Positions 33,835 to 42,786 of a stretch of 64,000 nucleotides of DNA are shown here, in pieces. Origin of the DNA: Streptomyces ficellus. Lineage in GTDB: Bacteria; Actinomycetota; Actinomycetes; Streptomycetales; Streptomycetaceae. The stretch spans positions 44,025 to 108,024 of the forward strand of contig NZ_JAUEPL010000017.1 of assembly GCF_030406405.1 (NCBI RefSeq). The letters are read 5' to 3'. The notes under the pieces are model-generated. The model ran no database searches and was not told where the DNA came from. It was given only the letters and a program-made list of their open reading frames with translations. The translations under genes and the position numbers were made by a program. The first letter of the stretch is position 1, and every line of letters starts with the position of its first letter.

Positions 33835-34761
33835 ATGCGATACGAGTCCGTCGTGCAGGTCCGGGGCCTGGTCAAGCGGTACGGGACCAAGACCGCCGTG
33901 GACGGCCTCGACCTCGACGTCCGGGCAGGCACCGTCACCGCCGTCCTGGGGCCCAACGGGGCCGGCAAGACCACCACCATCGAGACGTGCGAGGGCTACC
34001 GCCGCCCCGACGCCGGCACCGTCCGCGTCCTCGGCCTCGACCCGGCCGCCGACGCCGCCGCCCTGCGGCCCCGCATCGGCGTGATGCTCCAGTCCGGCGG
34101 CGTCTACTCCGGCGCCCGCGCCGACGAGATGCTCCGCCACATGGCGAAACTGCACGCCCACCCACTGGACGTGGACGAGCTGATCGAGCGCCTCGGTCTC
34201 GGGTCCTGCGGCCGGACGACCTACCGGCGCCTCTCGGGCGGCCAGCAGCAGCGCCTCGCCCTCGCCATGGCCGTCGTGGGCCGCCCCGAGCTGGTCTTCC
34301 TGGACGAGCCGACCGCCGGCCTCGACCCGCAGGCCCGCCGCTCCACCTGGCAGCTGATCCGCGAGCTGCGCGCCGACGGCGTCACGGCCGTGCTGACCAC
34401 CCACTTCATGGACGAGGCCGAGCAGCTCGCCGACGACGTCGCGATCATCGACGCGGGCCGGGTCGTCGCCCAGGGCAGCCCCGAGCAACTGTGCCGGGGC
34501 GGCGCGGAGAACACCCTGCGCTTCACCGGCCGCCCGGGGCTCGACCTCGGCTCGCTGCTGAAGGCCCTCCCGGACGGCACGGCGGCCGCCGAGCTCACGC
34601 CGGGCGCGTACCGCATCAGCGGCACGGTCGACCCGCAGCTTCTCGCCACGGTCACCACGTGGTGCGCGCAGCACGGGGTGATGCCCGAGAGCATCGCGGT
34701 CGAGCGGCACACCCTCGAAGACGTCTTTCTCGAGCTCACGGGCAAGGAGCTGCGTTCATGA
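33835..34761 (+). CDS. ABC transporter ATP-binding protein (ABC-2 exporter type)
   Basis: 308-aa ATPase. Walker A GPNGAGKTTT (near residue 42), Q-loop in GVMLQSGG, signature LSGGQQQRLALA and Walker B LVFLDEPTAGLD are intact; the C-terminal about 80 residues are the accessory domain of drug/heme-type exporters. It pairs with the permease at 34850 and lies beside ctaA. The same trio flanks SUF genes in Mycobacterium, which suggests a link to heme or redox biology rather than drug export, but the substrate is unknown. Its stop overlaps a micro-ORF by ATGA. Confidence 0.9.
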   Translation: MRYESVVQVRGLVKRYGTKTAVDGLDLDVRAGTVTAVLGPNGAGKTTTIETCEGYRRPDAGTVRVLGLDPAADAAALRPRIGVMLQSGGVYSGARADEMLRHMAKLHAHPLDVDELIERLGLGSCGRTTYRRLSGGQQQRLALAMAVVGRPELVFLDEPTAGLDPQARRSTWQLIRELRADGVTAVLTTHFMDEAEQLADDVAIIDAGRVVAQGSPEQLCRGGAENTLRFTGRPGLDLGSLLKALPDGTAAAELTPGAYRISGTVDPQLLATVTTWCAQHGVMPESIAVERHTLEDVFLELTGKELRS

Positions 34762-34853
34762 CACGGCGTCACACCGGGAATCGCCGGGGGCCCGGGGGCC
34801 GTCCCCCGGGCAAGCACCGCCTGGAGCTCACGGGCGAGGAGCCGCGCTCATGA
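34732..34853 (+). repeat. 30-bp imperfect direct repeat flanking the ATPase-permease junction
   Basis: 34732-34761 (end of the ATPase gene) and 34824-34853 (immediately before and including the permease ATG) are 30-bp copies differing at three bases, 92 bp apart. Both end in TCATGA. The arrangement looks like a partial tandem duplication of an original ATPase/permease overlap. Confidence 0.8.
34758..34853 (+). CDS. 31-aa micro-ORF bridging ABC ATPase and permease
   Basis: ATG 34758 overlaps the ATPase stop (ATGA) and its own TGA overlaps the permease ATG (ATGA 34850-34853), so ribosomes could run through all three genes. The peptide starts MTRRHTGNRRGPGGRPPGKH, is very basic, and ends with the same LELTG.E.RS tail as the ATPase because of the direct repeat. 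It may be a pure coupling device. Whether the peptide is stable or functional is unknown. Confidence 0.45.
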   Translation: MTRRHTGNRRGPGGRPPGKHRLELTGEEPRS

Positions 34854-35617
34854 GCGCCGGTACGTACACCCCGAAGCCGGGCGCGGCGCCGGTCGGGCGC
34901 ATGATCGTCGCGCAGGCCGCGTTCGAGACCAGGATGCTGCTGCGCAACGGCGAGCAGCTGCTGCTCACGGTCGTCATCCCGTCGCTCCTGCTCGTCCTGT
35001 TCTCGACGGTCGGCATCGTCGACACCGGCAGTCGCAAGGCCGTCGACTTCCTGGCCCCCGGCGTCCTCGCCCTCGCCGTGATGTCCACGGCGTTCACCGG
35101 GCAGGCCATCGCGACCGGCTTCGAGCGGCGGTACGGGGTCCTCAAGCGCCTCGGCGCCTCCCCGCTGCCGCGCTGGGCGCTGATGACGGCCAAGACCGCC
35201 TCGGTCCTGGTCACCGAGGTTCTCCAGATCACGCTCCTTACGGTGATCGCCCTGGCGCTCGGCTGGTCCCCGCAGGGCAATCCCCTCTCCGTACTCCTGC
35301 TCCTCCTTCTCGGGACGGCGGCCTTCTCCGGGCTCGGTCTGCTGATGGCCGGCACGCTGCGGGCTGAGGCGACGCTGGCCGCCGCGAACCTGATGTTCCT
35401 GCTGCTGCTGGTGGGCGGCGGGGTGGTCGTGCCGCTGGAGAAGTTCCCGGGCGCGGCGCGCGCGGTGCTGGAGCTGCTGCCGATCTCGGCGCTGTCGGAC
35501 GGGCTGCGGGACGTGCTCCAGGGCGGGGCGTCGATGCCGTGGGGCGCGGCCGGGATCCTGGCGGTGTGGGCGGTGCTCGGGCTGGGCGCGGCGGCACGTT
35601 TCTTCCGCTGGGAGTGA
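34850..35617 (+). CDS. ABC-2 type transporter permease
   Basis: 255-aa membrane protein with six predicted transmembrane helices: MLLRNGEQLLLTVVIPSLLL, the central LAPGVLALAVMSTAFTGQAI, and a C-terminal helix ending ARFFRWE. The pattern matches ABC-2 exporters of the NodJ/DrrB type. ATG 34850 gives translational coupling to the upstream micro-ORF. Acts with the ATPase at 33835; the downstream heme A synthase starts 23 bp later, implying one transcription unit. Confidence 0.9.
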   Translation: MSAGTYTPKPGAAPVGRMIVAQAAFETRMLLRNGEQLLLTVVIPSLLLVLFSTVGIVDTGSRKAVDFLAPGVLALAVMSTAFTGQAIATGFERRYGVLKRLGASPLPRWALMTAKTASVLVTEVLQITLLTVIALALGWSPQGNPLSVLLLLLLGTAAFSGLGLLMAGTLRAEATLAAANLMFLLLLVGGGVVVPLEKFPGAARAVLELLPISALSDGLRDVLQGGASMPWGAAGILAVWAVLGLGAAARFFRWE

Positions 35618-35640
35618 CGGGGAGGGGCCCTCGTGAACGG

Positions 35641-36642
35641 ATGCACAAGCGGGCGCCTACGATAGTGGCCGTGTTGACCCCCCTCGCCTCTATCGCCCAG
35701 CGCTGGACACCCTCCCCCACGACGGTCCGGCGCGCCGCGCTCTCCGCCGTCGTGATGAGCGTCGTCATCATCGTCACGGGCGGCGCCGTCCGGCTCACCG
35801 GTTCCGGGCTCGGCTGCGACACCTGGCCCAAGTGCACGGACGACAGTCTCTTCGCCACGCCCGAGCAGGGCATCCACGGTGCGATCGAGTTCGGCAACCG
35901 CATGCTGACATACGTCCTGTCGGCGGCGGTCGGCTGGGCGATCATCGCGGCCCGCTCCACCAAGCCGTGGCGGCGCGGGCTGACCCGGCTCGGCTGGGCG
36001 CAGTTCTGGGTCGTGATGAGCAACGCGGTCATCGGCGGCATCACGGTGTGGACGGGCCTCAACCCCTGGACCGTCGCCGGGCATTTCCTCGCCGCGAACG
36101 CCTTGCTCACGGTCACCGTGATCACCTGGGTGCGCGCCGGCGAGGGCGACGGCCCGGCGCGCCCGCGCGTGCCGGGGCCGGTGCGCAGGCTGGGCTGGAC
36201 GCTGGTGGTCGTCGCCGGGCTGCTGGTGGCGGCCGGTACAACGGTGACCGGTTCGGGCAAGCACGCCGGCGACAGCAGCGACGTACCGCGCATGCCGTTC
36301 GACTACACCTCGGTCGCCCAGATCCACGCGCTGTTCGCCTGGGCGGTGTGCGCCCTGGCGCTGGCCATGTTCTTCGTGCTGCGCGTGGTGGACGCCCCGG
36401 ACGACACCCGGGCGCGCGCCCGTGACCTGCTGCTGGTGCTGCTGGCACAGGGCGGGATCGGGTACGTGCAGTACTTCACCGGTGTGCCGGAGATCCTGGT
36501 CGGCCTGCACATGCTCGGCTCGTCCCTGATGTGGATCGCGGTGCTGCGCCTGGCGCTGAGCCTGCGCGAGCGGCCCCACGCGGCGCCGAGCGCCGGGATT
36601 CCCGCGCAAGCGCCGGACGCGGCACTGAGCCCGACCGCCTAA
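35641..36642 (+). CDS. ctaA: Heme A synthase (COX15/CtaA family)
   Basis: 333-aa membrane enzyme oxidising heme O to heme A for aa3-type cytochrome oxidase. About eight transmembrane helices in two four-helix halves carry conserved histidines (GIHGAIEFGNR, VAGHFLAANA, IHALFAW, GLHMLG), and the loop Cys pair lies in GLGCDTWPKCTD. ATG 35641 is listed; GTG 35665 or 35671 is equally possible, since TACGAT at 35658-35663 could be the -10 of a leaderless transcript. Its stop overlaps the convergent amidohydrolase stop by 3 bases. Confidence 0.92.
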   Translation: MHKRAPTIVAVLTPLASIAQRWTPSPTTVRRAALSAVVMSVVIIVTGGAVRLTGSGLGCDTWPKCTDDSLFATPEQGIHGAIEFGNRMLTYVLSAAVGWAIIAARSTKPWRRGLTRLGWAQFWVVMSNAVIGGITVWTGLNPWTVAGHFLAANALLTVTVITWVRAGEGDGPARPRVPGPVRRLGWTLVVVAGLLVAAGTTVTGSGKHAGDSSDVPRMPFDYTSVAQIHALFAWAVCALALAMFFVLRVVDAPDDTRARARDLLLVLLAQGGIGYVQYFTGVPEILVGLHMLGSSLMWIAVLRLALSLRERPHAAPSAGIPAQAPDAALSPTA

Positions 36643-37718
36643 CCCAGCCCGTACACCCGCCGGGCGTTGCCCGCCGCGATCATGTCGGCGACGCGCTGCG
36701 CGTCCGTACGGGACCAGGCGCCGTCGCAGACCCAGTCGGCCAGCACCCGGGTCAGCGCCTCGCGGAACACCCGCGCCCCCACGACGTGCAGCTCGGGCAG
36801 CCCCCGCCCGCCGCTGGAGAACAGCAGCTTGCCGAACGGCGCCAGTTCAAGCGTCTCGGCCAGCACCGCGGCCGCCCTCGCGCCCGTCTGCGCGAGCGCG
36901 GGTCCCAGATCGGCGTACACGTGCGGGAACACGCTCGTCAGGTGCGCGGCATGCCGGTGGTACGGGTAGCCGTGCAGCAGCACCAGATCCGTACCGAGCC
37001 CGGCCGTGGCCGCCGCGAAGTCGGCGAGTATCGCGGGGTCGTCCATGCCCACGTGCAGTTGGAGCGGCCGCCCGGACGACACCGCGATCCACAGCAGGTG
37101 CCGCAGCAGTACGGGGTCGGTGAGCGCCCCGCCGACCTGCCGCCCGGCCAGCCAGCGCCCGGCCGCGCCCCGCACCTCACCCGGCCCGGGCGGCTCGGGC
37201 GCCAGGGTGAGCCCATGGCGTACCGCGGCGACGGACGTGAAGGCGACGGCGGAGACGGCCGCTCCGTGGACGGCCTCGGCGAGGTTGGCGAGGAGCGCGT
37301 CGACGGTGCCGGAGGTGTCCGCGACCTGCTCGGCCAGCAGTTCGAGGCGGACGATCTCGTGGGCCTCGGCACCGCCCGCCGCGGCGATCTCGACCGGGCC
37401 CGTGACGTCGCCGGGCAGCCCGGTGTCCACCAGGTAGGTGGCGATCCCGGTGGCCCGCAGCAGCCGGCGGCCCGATTCCAGGACGCCCAGTTCGCGGCGG
37501 CGGGCCAGGTAGCGGGCGGGCGGGCAGTGAGGTTCCAGGCCCAGGATCGGCGGGCACCAGCGCCGTACCGCGAAGCCGGTCTGGGTGTCGAAGAAGGTGG
37601 TGCCGGGCGCGGGTGGCCCGGCGGCCCGGCCGAGCAGGGCCTCGAAGGTGCCCAGGCCCAGCTCCGTGCGGAGCACCCCGTGACAGTACTGGTCCACCAG
37701 CGTCGGGGTGTCGATCAT
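36639..37718 (-). CDS. Amidohydrolase family protein (FluG N-terminal-like)
   Basis: 359-aa predicted metal-dependent hydrolase with a TIM-barrel. Early DQYCHGVL supplies a metal-type His, PLQLHVGM and LVLLHGYPYHR two more, and LLFSSGGRGLPE an acidic/arginine loop; the tail NARRVYGL is typical of the amidohydrolase_2/FluG-like group. ATG 37718 follows AGGGAG. It lies convergent to ctaA with overlapping stops. Substrate unknown; decarboxylase or imidohydrolase chemistry is possible. Confidence 0.78.
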   Translation of the reverse strand: MIDTPTLVDQYCHGVLRTELGLGTFEALLGRAAGPPAPGTTFFDTQTGFAVRRWCPPILGLEPHCPPARYLARRRELGVLESGRRLLRATGIATYLVDTGLPGDVTGPVEIAAAGGAEAHEIVRLELLAEQVADTSGTVDALLANLAEAVHGAAVSAVAFTSVAAVRHGLTLAPEPPGPGEVRGAAGRWLAGRQVGGALTDPVLLRHLLWIAVSSGRPLQLHVGMDDPAILADFAAATAGLGTDLVLLHGYPYHRHAAHLTSVFPHVYADLGPALAQTGARAAAVLAETLELAPFGKLLFSSGGRGLPELHVVGARVFREALTRVLADWVCDGAWSRTDAQRVADMIAAGNARRVYGLG

Positions 37719-37799
37719 TGCGGGGGCTCCCTGCGATGGATGAACCTTCACAGGTCCTAACGGGTGAGCCCCACCCAAGGTGTTGCCTCCGGCGTCGTC

Positions 37800-38156
37800 T
37801 CAGTCGTTGGACGGGCCGCCGAGCTGGATGCCGGCCATGCGGCTCCACTCGTACGGTCCGGTGCGCACCTTCGCCGCGAACTCGCCGTCGAAGGCGTCGT
37901 GGAGCGTCAGACCCGCCTTCTCGGCGGCGCGCTCGGCCACCTCGTGCGTCGGCGCGACGAGGTCGCCCCAGAAGCCGTCCTGGCCGACGAGCACGATACG
38001 GGTGCCCATCTGGCCGAGGTGGGCGAGGTGCCCCTCGGCGCCGCCGTGCTCCTGGGAGAACGCCTGGATCTGCTTGGCGAGCTTGGAGGCCTTGTTCTCG
38101 GCCTTCCGCCCGGCCTTGTCCTCCGTGTGCTGGTCGCCCTGCTTGGTGTCTGCCAT
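37800..38156 (-). CDS. Small conserved actinobacterial protein of unknown function
   Basis: 118-aa soluble protein. The N-terminal third is charged, Lys/Glu-rich and probably helical (EDKAGRKAENKASKLAKQIQ); the rest forms an alpha/beta unit (GTRIVLVGQDGFWGDLVAPT and GPYEWSRMAG). No membrane segment, signal or cysteines. It lies 57 bp downstream of ctaB on the same strand and may be cotranscribed. I cannot assign a function. Confidence 0.7.
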   Translation of the reverse strand: MADTKQGDQHTEDKAGRKAENKASKLAKQIQAFSQEHGGAEGHLAHLGQMGTRIVLVGQDGFWGDLVAPTHEVAERAAEKAGLTLHDAFDGEFAAKVRTGPYEWSRMAGIQLGGPSND

Positions 38157-38213
38157 GAACGGGATGCTACCCACCGGTAGGAAAACCCGCCAGAGCTGTC
38201 CGCGCGGCGGGCG

Positions 38214-39155
38214 TCACCGCAGGAAGGGGTCCACCGCGACCGCCACGAAGAGCAGTGAGACATAGGTGATGGACCAGTGGAACAGCCGCATCTCCTTGAG
38301 CTTGCCGCCCGTCTCGCCCGCCTTGGCGCGGTTCTGGAGCCCGTGCGCCTCCCACAGCCACCAGCCGCCGGTCGCCAGCGCGACCGCCGTGTAGAACCAG
38401 CCGGTGTACCCCAGCGGCGTCAGCAGCAGGGAGACGGCGACCATCACCCAGCTGTAGAGGACGATCTGCCGGGCCACCACCTTGTTGGAGGCGACCACGG
38501 GGAGCATGGGCACGCCCACGCGCGCGTAGTCCTCCTTCACCTTCATCGACAGCGGCCAGTAGTGCGGCGGCGTCCAGAAGAAGATGACGAGGAAGAGGAT
38601 GACGGCGGCCCAGGACATGGAGTTCGTGACGGCGGACCAGCCGATGAGGACGGGCATGCAGCCCGCGATGCCGCCCCACACGATGTTCTGCGCGGTGCGC
38701 CGCTTGAGGATCATCGTGTAGACCACGACGTAGAACAGCAGCGCGCCGAGCGAGAGCCAGGCGGAGAGCCAGTTGACGAGCAGTCCGAACCAGAGCGTGG
38801 AGACGACGGCGAGGGTGAGGCCGAAGACCAGGCCCTCGCGGGGCGACACCATGCCGGTGACCAGCGGCCGCTGCGACGTACGGTCCATCAGGGCGTCGAT
38901 GTCGCGGTCGATGTACATGTTCAGCGCGTTGGCGCCGCCCGCCGAGAGGTAGCCGCCGAGGCAGGTGTTGATCACGAGCCACAGGTCGGGTACGCCCTGT
39001 TCGGCGAGGAACATCACCGGCACCGTGGTGATCAGCAGCAGTTCGATGATCCGCGGCTTCGTCAGCGCGACGAACGCCTTGACGCGGGCCCCGAATGGCC
39101 GCTTGCCCGTGCTCCTGTCGAGCACACCCGCCGGACGGGATTCGACGGCCGTCAC
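38214..39155 (-). CDS. ctaB: Heme O synthase (protoheme IX farnesyltransferase)
   Basis: 313-aa polytopic membrane prenyltransferase adding a farnesyl group to heme B. The Asp-rich motif [15 protein letters not shown] near residue 77 and the second loop [15 protein letters not shown] are intact, with about eight transmembrane helices. GTG 39155 is chosen because AGGGG precedes it by about 5 nt; ATG 39176 is an alternative. Product feeds CtaA encoded nearby. Divergent from tkt. Confidence 0.93.
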   Translation of the reverse strand: MTAVESRPAGVLDRSTGKRPFGARVKAFVALTKPRIIELLLITTVPVMFLAEQGVPDLWLVINTCLGGYLSAGGANALNMYIDRDIDALMDRTSQRPLVTGMVSPREGLVFGLTLAVVSTLWFGLLVNWLSAWLSLGALLFYVVVYTMILKRRTAQNIVWGGIAGCMPVLIGWSAVTNSMSWAAVILFLVIFFWTPPHYWPLSMKVKEDYARVGVPMLPVVASNKVVARQIVLYSWVMVAVSLLLTPLGYTGWFYTAVALATGGWWLWEAHGLQNRAKAGETGGKLKEMRLFHWSITYVSLLFVAVAVDPFLR

Positions 39156-39517
39156 GCACACCCCTGACAGAGACATCCCAGCGAGCAGCACCGGACGGGA
39201 GAGGTGAAGGCCCGGTAAAGGCTCGCGCGTACCACGCCACTCTAGACGTTGCCCATACCTCGCCCTCCGCCGGGGTGGGGTCGTGTTGATGAGGGCCCCG
39301 CAAAGGGTCGATCGAACGCTCGGATGAGCGATCGGATGAGCGGCTCCGTATTCACTTGCCGAATGCCGTCCTGCCCAGTCAGGAGGCGGATCGCGGCCGA
39401 TCCCCTCACTCTGGAATGACTCGAAAAAATGGACGTTCTCGCGGGGGTAGGCTCGACAGCGGCCGGTGGTATTCACGTCACCGGCATTCGACATGTGGAG
39501 AGGAGCCCTGACCCAGG
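39156..39517. promoter_or_regulatory. 362-bp divergent ctaB/tkt control region
   Basis: No gene is seen. It holds an imperfect hairpin (39309-39334: CGAT, bulge, CGCTC-ggat-GAGCG, ATCG), a 10-bp direct repeat CGGATGAGCG (39321-39330 and 39333-39342), an AT-rich run near 39424-39430, and a TAGGCT hexamer (39448-39453) that may be the tkt -10. GAGAGGAG at about 39498-39505 is the probable tkt ribosome site. Confidence 0.4.
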
Positions 39518-41605
39518 GTGAGCACCAAGCCGACCACCACAGACCTCGAGTGGACCGAGTTGGACCAGCGGGCCGTCGACACCGCCCGCATCCTGGCCGC
39601 CGATGCCGTACAGAAGGTCGGCAACGGCCATCCCGGTACGGCCATGAGCCTGGCCCCGGCCGCCTACACCCTCTTCCAGAAGGTGATGCGGCACGACCCG
39701 GCGGACGCCGACTGGACCGGGCGCGACCGTTTCGTGCTGTCCGCCGGACACTCGTCCCTGACGCTGTACATCCAGCTGTACCTGGCCGGGTTCGGCCTGG
39801 AGCTGGACGACCTGAAGGCCTTCCGCACCTGGGGCTCCAAGACCCCGGGCCACCCGGAGTACGGCCACACGGTCGGCGTCGAGACGACGACCGGGCCGCT
39901 GGGCCAGGGTGTCGCCAACGCCGTGGGCATGGCCATGGCCGCCCGCTACGAGCGCGGCCTGTTCGACCCCGAGGCGGCGCCCGGCACCTCGCCGTTCGAC
40001 CACTTCATCTACTGCGTCGCCGGTGACGGCTGCCTCCAGGAGGGCATCTCCGCGGAGGCGTCCTCGATGGCCGGGCACCAGAAGCTCGGCAACCTGATCA
40101 TGCTGTGGGACGACAACCACATCTCGATCGAGGGCGACACCGAGACCGCCGTCTCCGAGGACACGGTGAAGCGGTACGAGGCGTACGGCTGGCACGTGCA
40201 GCGCGTGGAGCCCAAGGAGAACGGCGACCTGGACCCGCGGGCGCTGTTCGACGCCATCCAGGCCGCCAAGGCCGAGACCTCGCGCCCGTCGTTCATCGCG
40301 ATGCGCTCGATCATCGCCTGGCCGGCGCCCAACGCGCAGAACACCGAGGCGGCGCACGGCTCGGCGCTCGGCGACGAGGAAGTGGCGGCCACCAAGCGCG
40401 TCCTGGGCTTCGACCCCGAGAAGTCCTTCGAGGTGGCGGACGAGGTCATCGGCCACACCCGTCAGGCCCTGGACCGCGGCCGTGAGGCCCGCGCCGAGTG
40501 GGAGAAGCGGTTCCAGGAGTGGCGCAGCGCCAACCCGGAGCGCGCCGCCGAGTTCGACCGCATCGCCTCGGGCGAGCTGCCGACCGGCTGGGAGGAGAAG
40601 CTCCCCGTCTTCGAGACCGGCAAGTCCGTCGCCACCCGTGCCGCGTCCGGCAAGGTCCTCCAGGCGCTCGGCGCGGTCATCCCCGAGCTGTGGGGCGGCT
40701 CCGCCGACCTGGCGGGCTCCAACAACACCACGATCGACAAGACGTCGTCGTTCCTCCCCGAGGGCAACCCGCTGCCCGAGGCGGACCCGTACGGCCGCAC
40801 CATCCACTTCGGCATCCGTGAGCACGCCATGGCCGCGGAGATGAACGGCATCGCGCTGCACGGCAACACCCGTATCTTCGGCGGCACCTTCCTGGTGTTC
40901 TCCGACTACATGCGCAACGCCGTCCGCCTCTCCGCGCTGATGCACCTGCCGGTGACGTACGTGTGGACGCATGACTCCATCGGTCTGGGCGAAGACGGCC
41001 CGACGCACCAGCCGGTCGAGCACCTGGCCTCGCTGCGCGCCATCCCGGGCCTGAACATCGTGCGCCCGGCCGACGCCAATGAGACGGCGGTCGCCTGGCG
41101 CGAGATCCTGCGCCGCTGGACCAAGGAGTTCGGCAAGGGCGCCCCGCACGGTCTGGCGCTCACCCGCCAGGGTGTGCCGACGTACGAGTGGAACGACGAC
41201 GCCGCGCGCGGTGGCTATGTGCTGTTCGACGCCGAGGGTGGTGACGCCCAGGTCGTGCTGATCGCCACCGGCTCCGAGGTGCACCTGGCCGTGGAGGCCC
41301 GTGAGCAGCTCCAGGCGGAGGGCGTCCCGACCCGGGTGGTGTCGATGCCGTCCGTCGAGTGGTTCGAGGAGCAGGACCAGGGGTACCGGGATGCGGTGCT
41401 GCCGCCGTCGGTGAAGGCGCGCGTCGCGGTCGAGGCCGGCGTCGGTCTGACCTGGCACCGGTACGTCGGTGACGCGGGTCGCATCGTTTCGCTGGAGCAC
41501 TTCGGGGCTTCGGCGGACGGCAAGGTGCTCTTCCGCGAGTTCGGCTTCACTGCGGAGAATGTGGCCGCCGCCGCCCGGGAATCGCTGGCCGCCGTAGCGC
41601 GCTGA
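39518..41605 (+). CDS. tkt: Transketolase
   Basis: 695-aa thiamine-diphosphate enzyme of the non-oxidative pentose phosphate pathway. [10 protein letters not shown] and GAGHSS-type ([10 protein letters not shown]) segments bind cofactor and substrate, the ThDP motif begins at AGDGCLQEG, and the pyrimidine-domain signature [16 protein letters not shown] carries the catalytic Glu. GTG 39518 is the start. First gene of tkt-tal-zwf-opcA-pgl, with tal 35 bp downstream. Confidence 0.96.
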   Translation: MSTKPTTTDLEWTELDQRAVDTARILAADAVQKVGNGHPGTAMSLAPAAYTLFQKVMRHDPADADWTGRDRFVLSAGHSSLTLYIQLYLAGFGLELDDLKAFRTWGSKTPGHPEYGHTVGVETTTGPLGQGVANAVGMAMAARYERGLFDPEAAPGTSPFDHFIYCVAGDGCLQEGISAEASSMAGHQKLGNLIMLWDDNHISIEGDTETAVSEDTVKRYEAYGWHVQRVEPKENGDLDPRALFDAIQAAKAETSRPSFIAMRSIIAWPAPNAQNTEAAHGSALGDEEVAATKRVLGFDPEKSFEVADEVIGHTRQALDRGREARAEWEKRFQEWRSANPERAAEFDRIASGELPTGWEEKLPVFETGKSVATRAASGKVLQALGAVIPELWGGSADLAGSNNTTIDKTSSFLPEGNPLPEADPYGRTIHFGIREHAMAAEMNGIALHGNTRIFGGTFLVFSDYMRNAVRLSALMHLPVTYVWTHDSIGLGEDGPTHQPVEHLASLRAIPGLNIVRPADANETAVAWREILRRWTKEFGKGAPHGLALTRQGVPTYEWNDDAARGGYVLFDAEGGDAQVVLIATGSEVHLAVEAREQLQAEGVPTRVVSMPSVEWFEEQDQGYRDAVLPPSVKARVAVEAGVGLTWHRYVGDAGRIVSLEHFGASADGKVLFREFGFTAENVAAAARESLAAVAR

Positions 41606-41640
41606 CGCCGGTATACGAACGACTAGGAGATGCAATTCTC

Positions 41641-42783
41641 ATGACAGACGCACTCAAGCGCCTCTCCGACGAAGGCGTCGCGATCTGGCTGGACGACCTG
41701 TCGCGCAAGCGGATCACGTCCGGCAACCTCGCCGAGCTGATCGACCAGCAGCACGTGGTCGGTGTCACCACCAACCCGTCGATCTTCCAGAAGGCGATCT
41801 CGCAGGGTGACGGCTACGACGTCCAGCTGTCGGACCTGGCGGCCCGTGAGGTGACCGTCGAGGAAGCCATCCGCATGATCACGACGGCGGACGTGCGGGA
41901 CGCGGCCGACATCCTGCGCCCGGTCTTCGACGCGACCCAGGGCCAGGACGGCCGGGTCTCCATCGAGGTGGACCCGCGCCTGGCGCACAACACCAAGGCG
42001 ACGGTCGCCGAGGCCAAGCAGCTGGCGTGGCTGGTGGACCGGCCGAACACGCTGATCAAGATCCCGGCCACCGAGGCGGGTCTGCCGGCGATCACCGAGA
42101 CGATCGGTCTCGGCATCAGCGTCAACGTCACGCTGATCTTCTCGCTGGAGCGCTACCGCAAGGTCATGGACGCCTACCTGGCCGGTCTGGAGAAGGCCAA
42201 GGAGCGCGGGCTGGACCTGTCGAAGATCCACTCGGTGGCGTCCTTCTTCGTCTCCCGCGTGGACACCGAGATCGACAAGCGGCTGGACTCCATCGGCACC
42301 GACGAGGCCAAGGCGCTGCGCGGCAAGGCCGCCCTCGCCAACGCCCGCCTGGCGTACGAGGCGTACGAAGAGGTGTTCGGCTCTGTCGACGAATCGACAC
42401 CGTCCGGTGAGCGCTGGGCGGCCCTGGACCGGGCGCAGGCCAACAAGCAGCGTCCGCTGTGGGCCTCGACGGGCGTGAAGGACCCGGCGTACAAGGACAC
42501 GATGTACGTCGACGAGCTCGTCGCCCCGGGCACGGTGAACACCATGCCGGAGGCCACCTTGGAGGCGGTCGCCGACCACGGTTCGATCACCGGCAACACG
42601 ATCGCGGGCACGTACGACCAGGCGCGCGCCGATCTGGCGGCCCTGGAGAAGCTCGGCATCAGCTACGACGACGTGGTCCGGCTGCTGGAGGACGAGGGCG
42701 TCGACAAGTTCGAGGCGTCCTGGAACGACCTGCTCAAGTCGACCGAGGCGGAGCTCAAGCGCCTCGCCCCTTCGGAGGCGTAG
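41641..42783 (+). CDS. tal: Transaldolase
   Basis: 380-aa class I aldolase-type enzyme transferring dihydroxyacetone units between sugar phosphates. The Schiff-base lysine is K140 in [11 protein letters not shown]; the early [11 protein letters not shown] motif is also present. The length matches the long actinobacterial TalB-like form. Follows tkt by 35 bp and precedes zwf by 3 bp, so the operon links both arms of the pentose phosphate pathway. Confidence 0.96.
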   Translation: MTDALKRLSDEGVAIWLDDLSRKRITSGNLAELIDQQHVVGVTTNPSIFQKAISQGDGYDVQLSDLAAREVTVEEAIRMITTADVRDAADILRPVFDATQGQDGRVSIEVDPRLAHNTKATVAEAKQLAWLVDRPNTLIKIPATEAGLPAITETIGLGISVNVTLIFSLERYRKVMDAYLAGLEKAKERGLDLSKIHSVASFFVSRVDTEIDKRLDSIGTDEAKALRGKAALANARLAYEAYEEVFGSVDESTPSGERWAALDRAQANKQRPLWASTGVKDPAYKDTMYVDELVAPGTVNTMPEATLEAVADHGSITGNTIAGTYDQARADLAALEKLGISYDDVVRLLEDEGVDKFEASWNDLLKSTEAELKRLAPSEA

Positions 42784-42786
42784 ACC

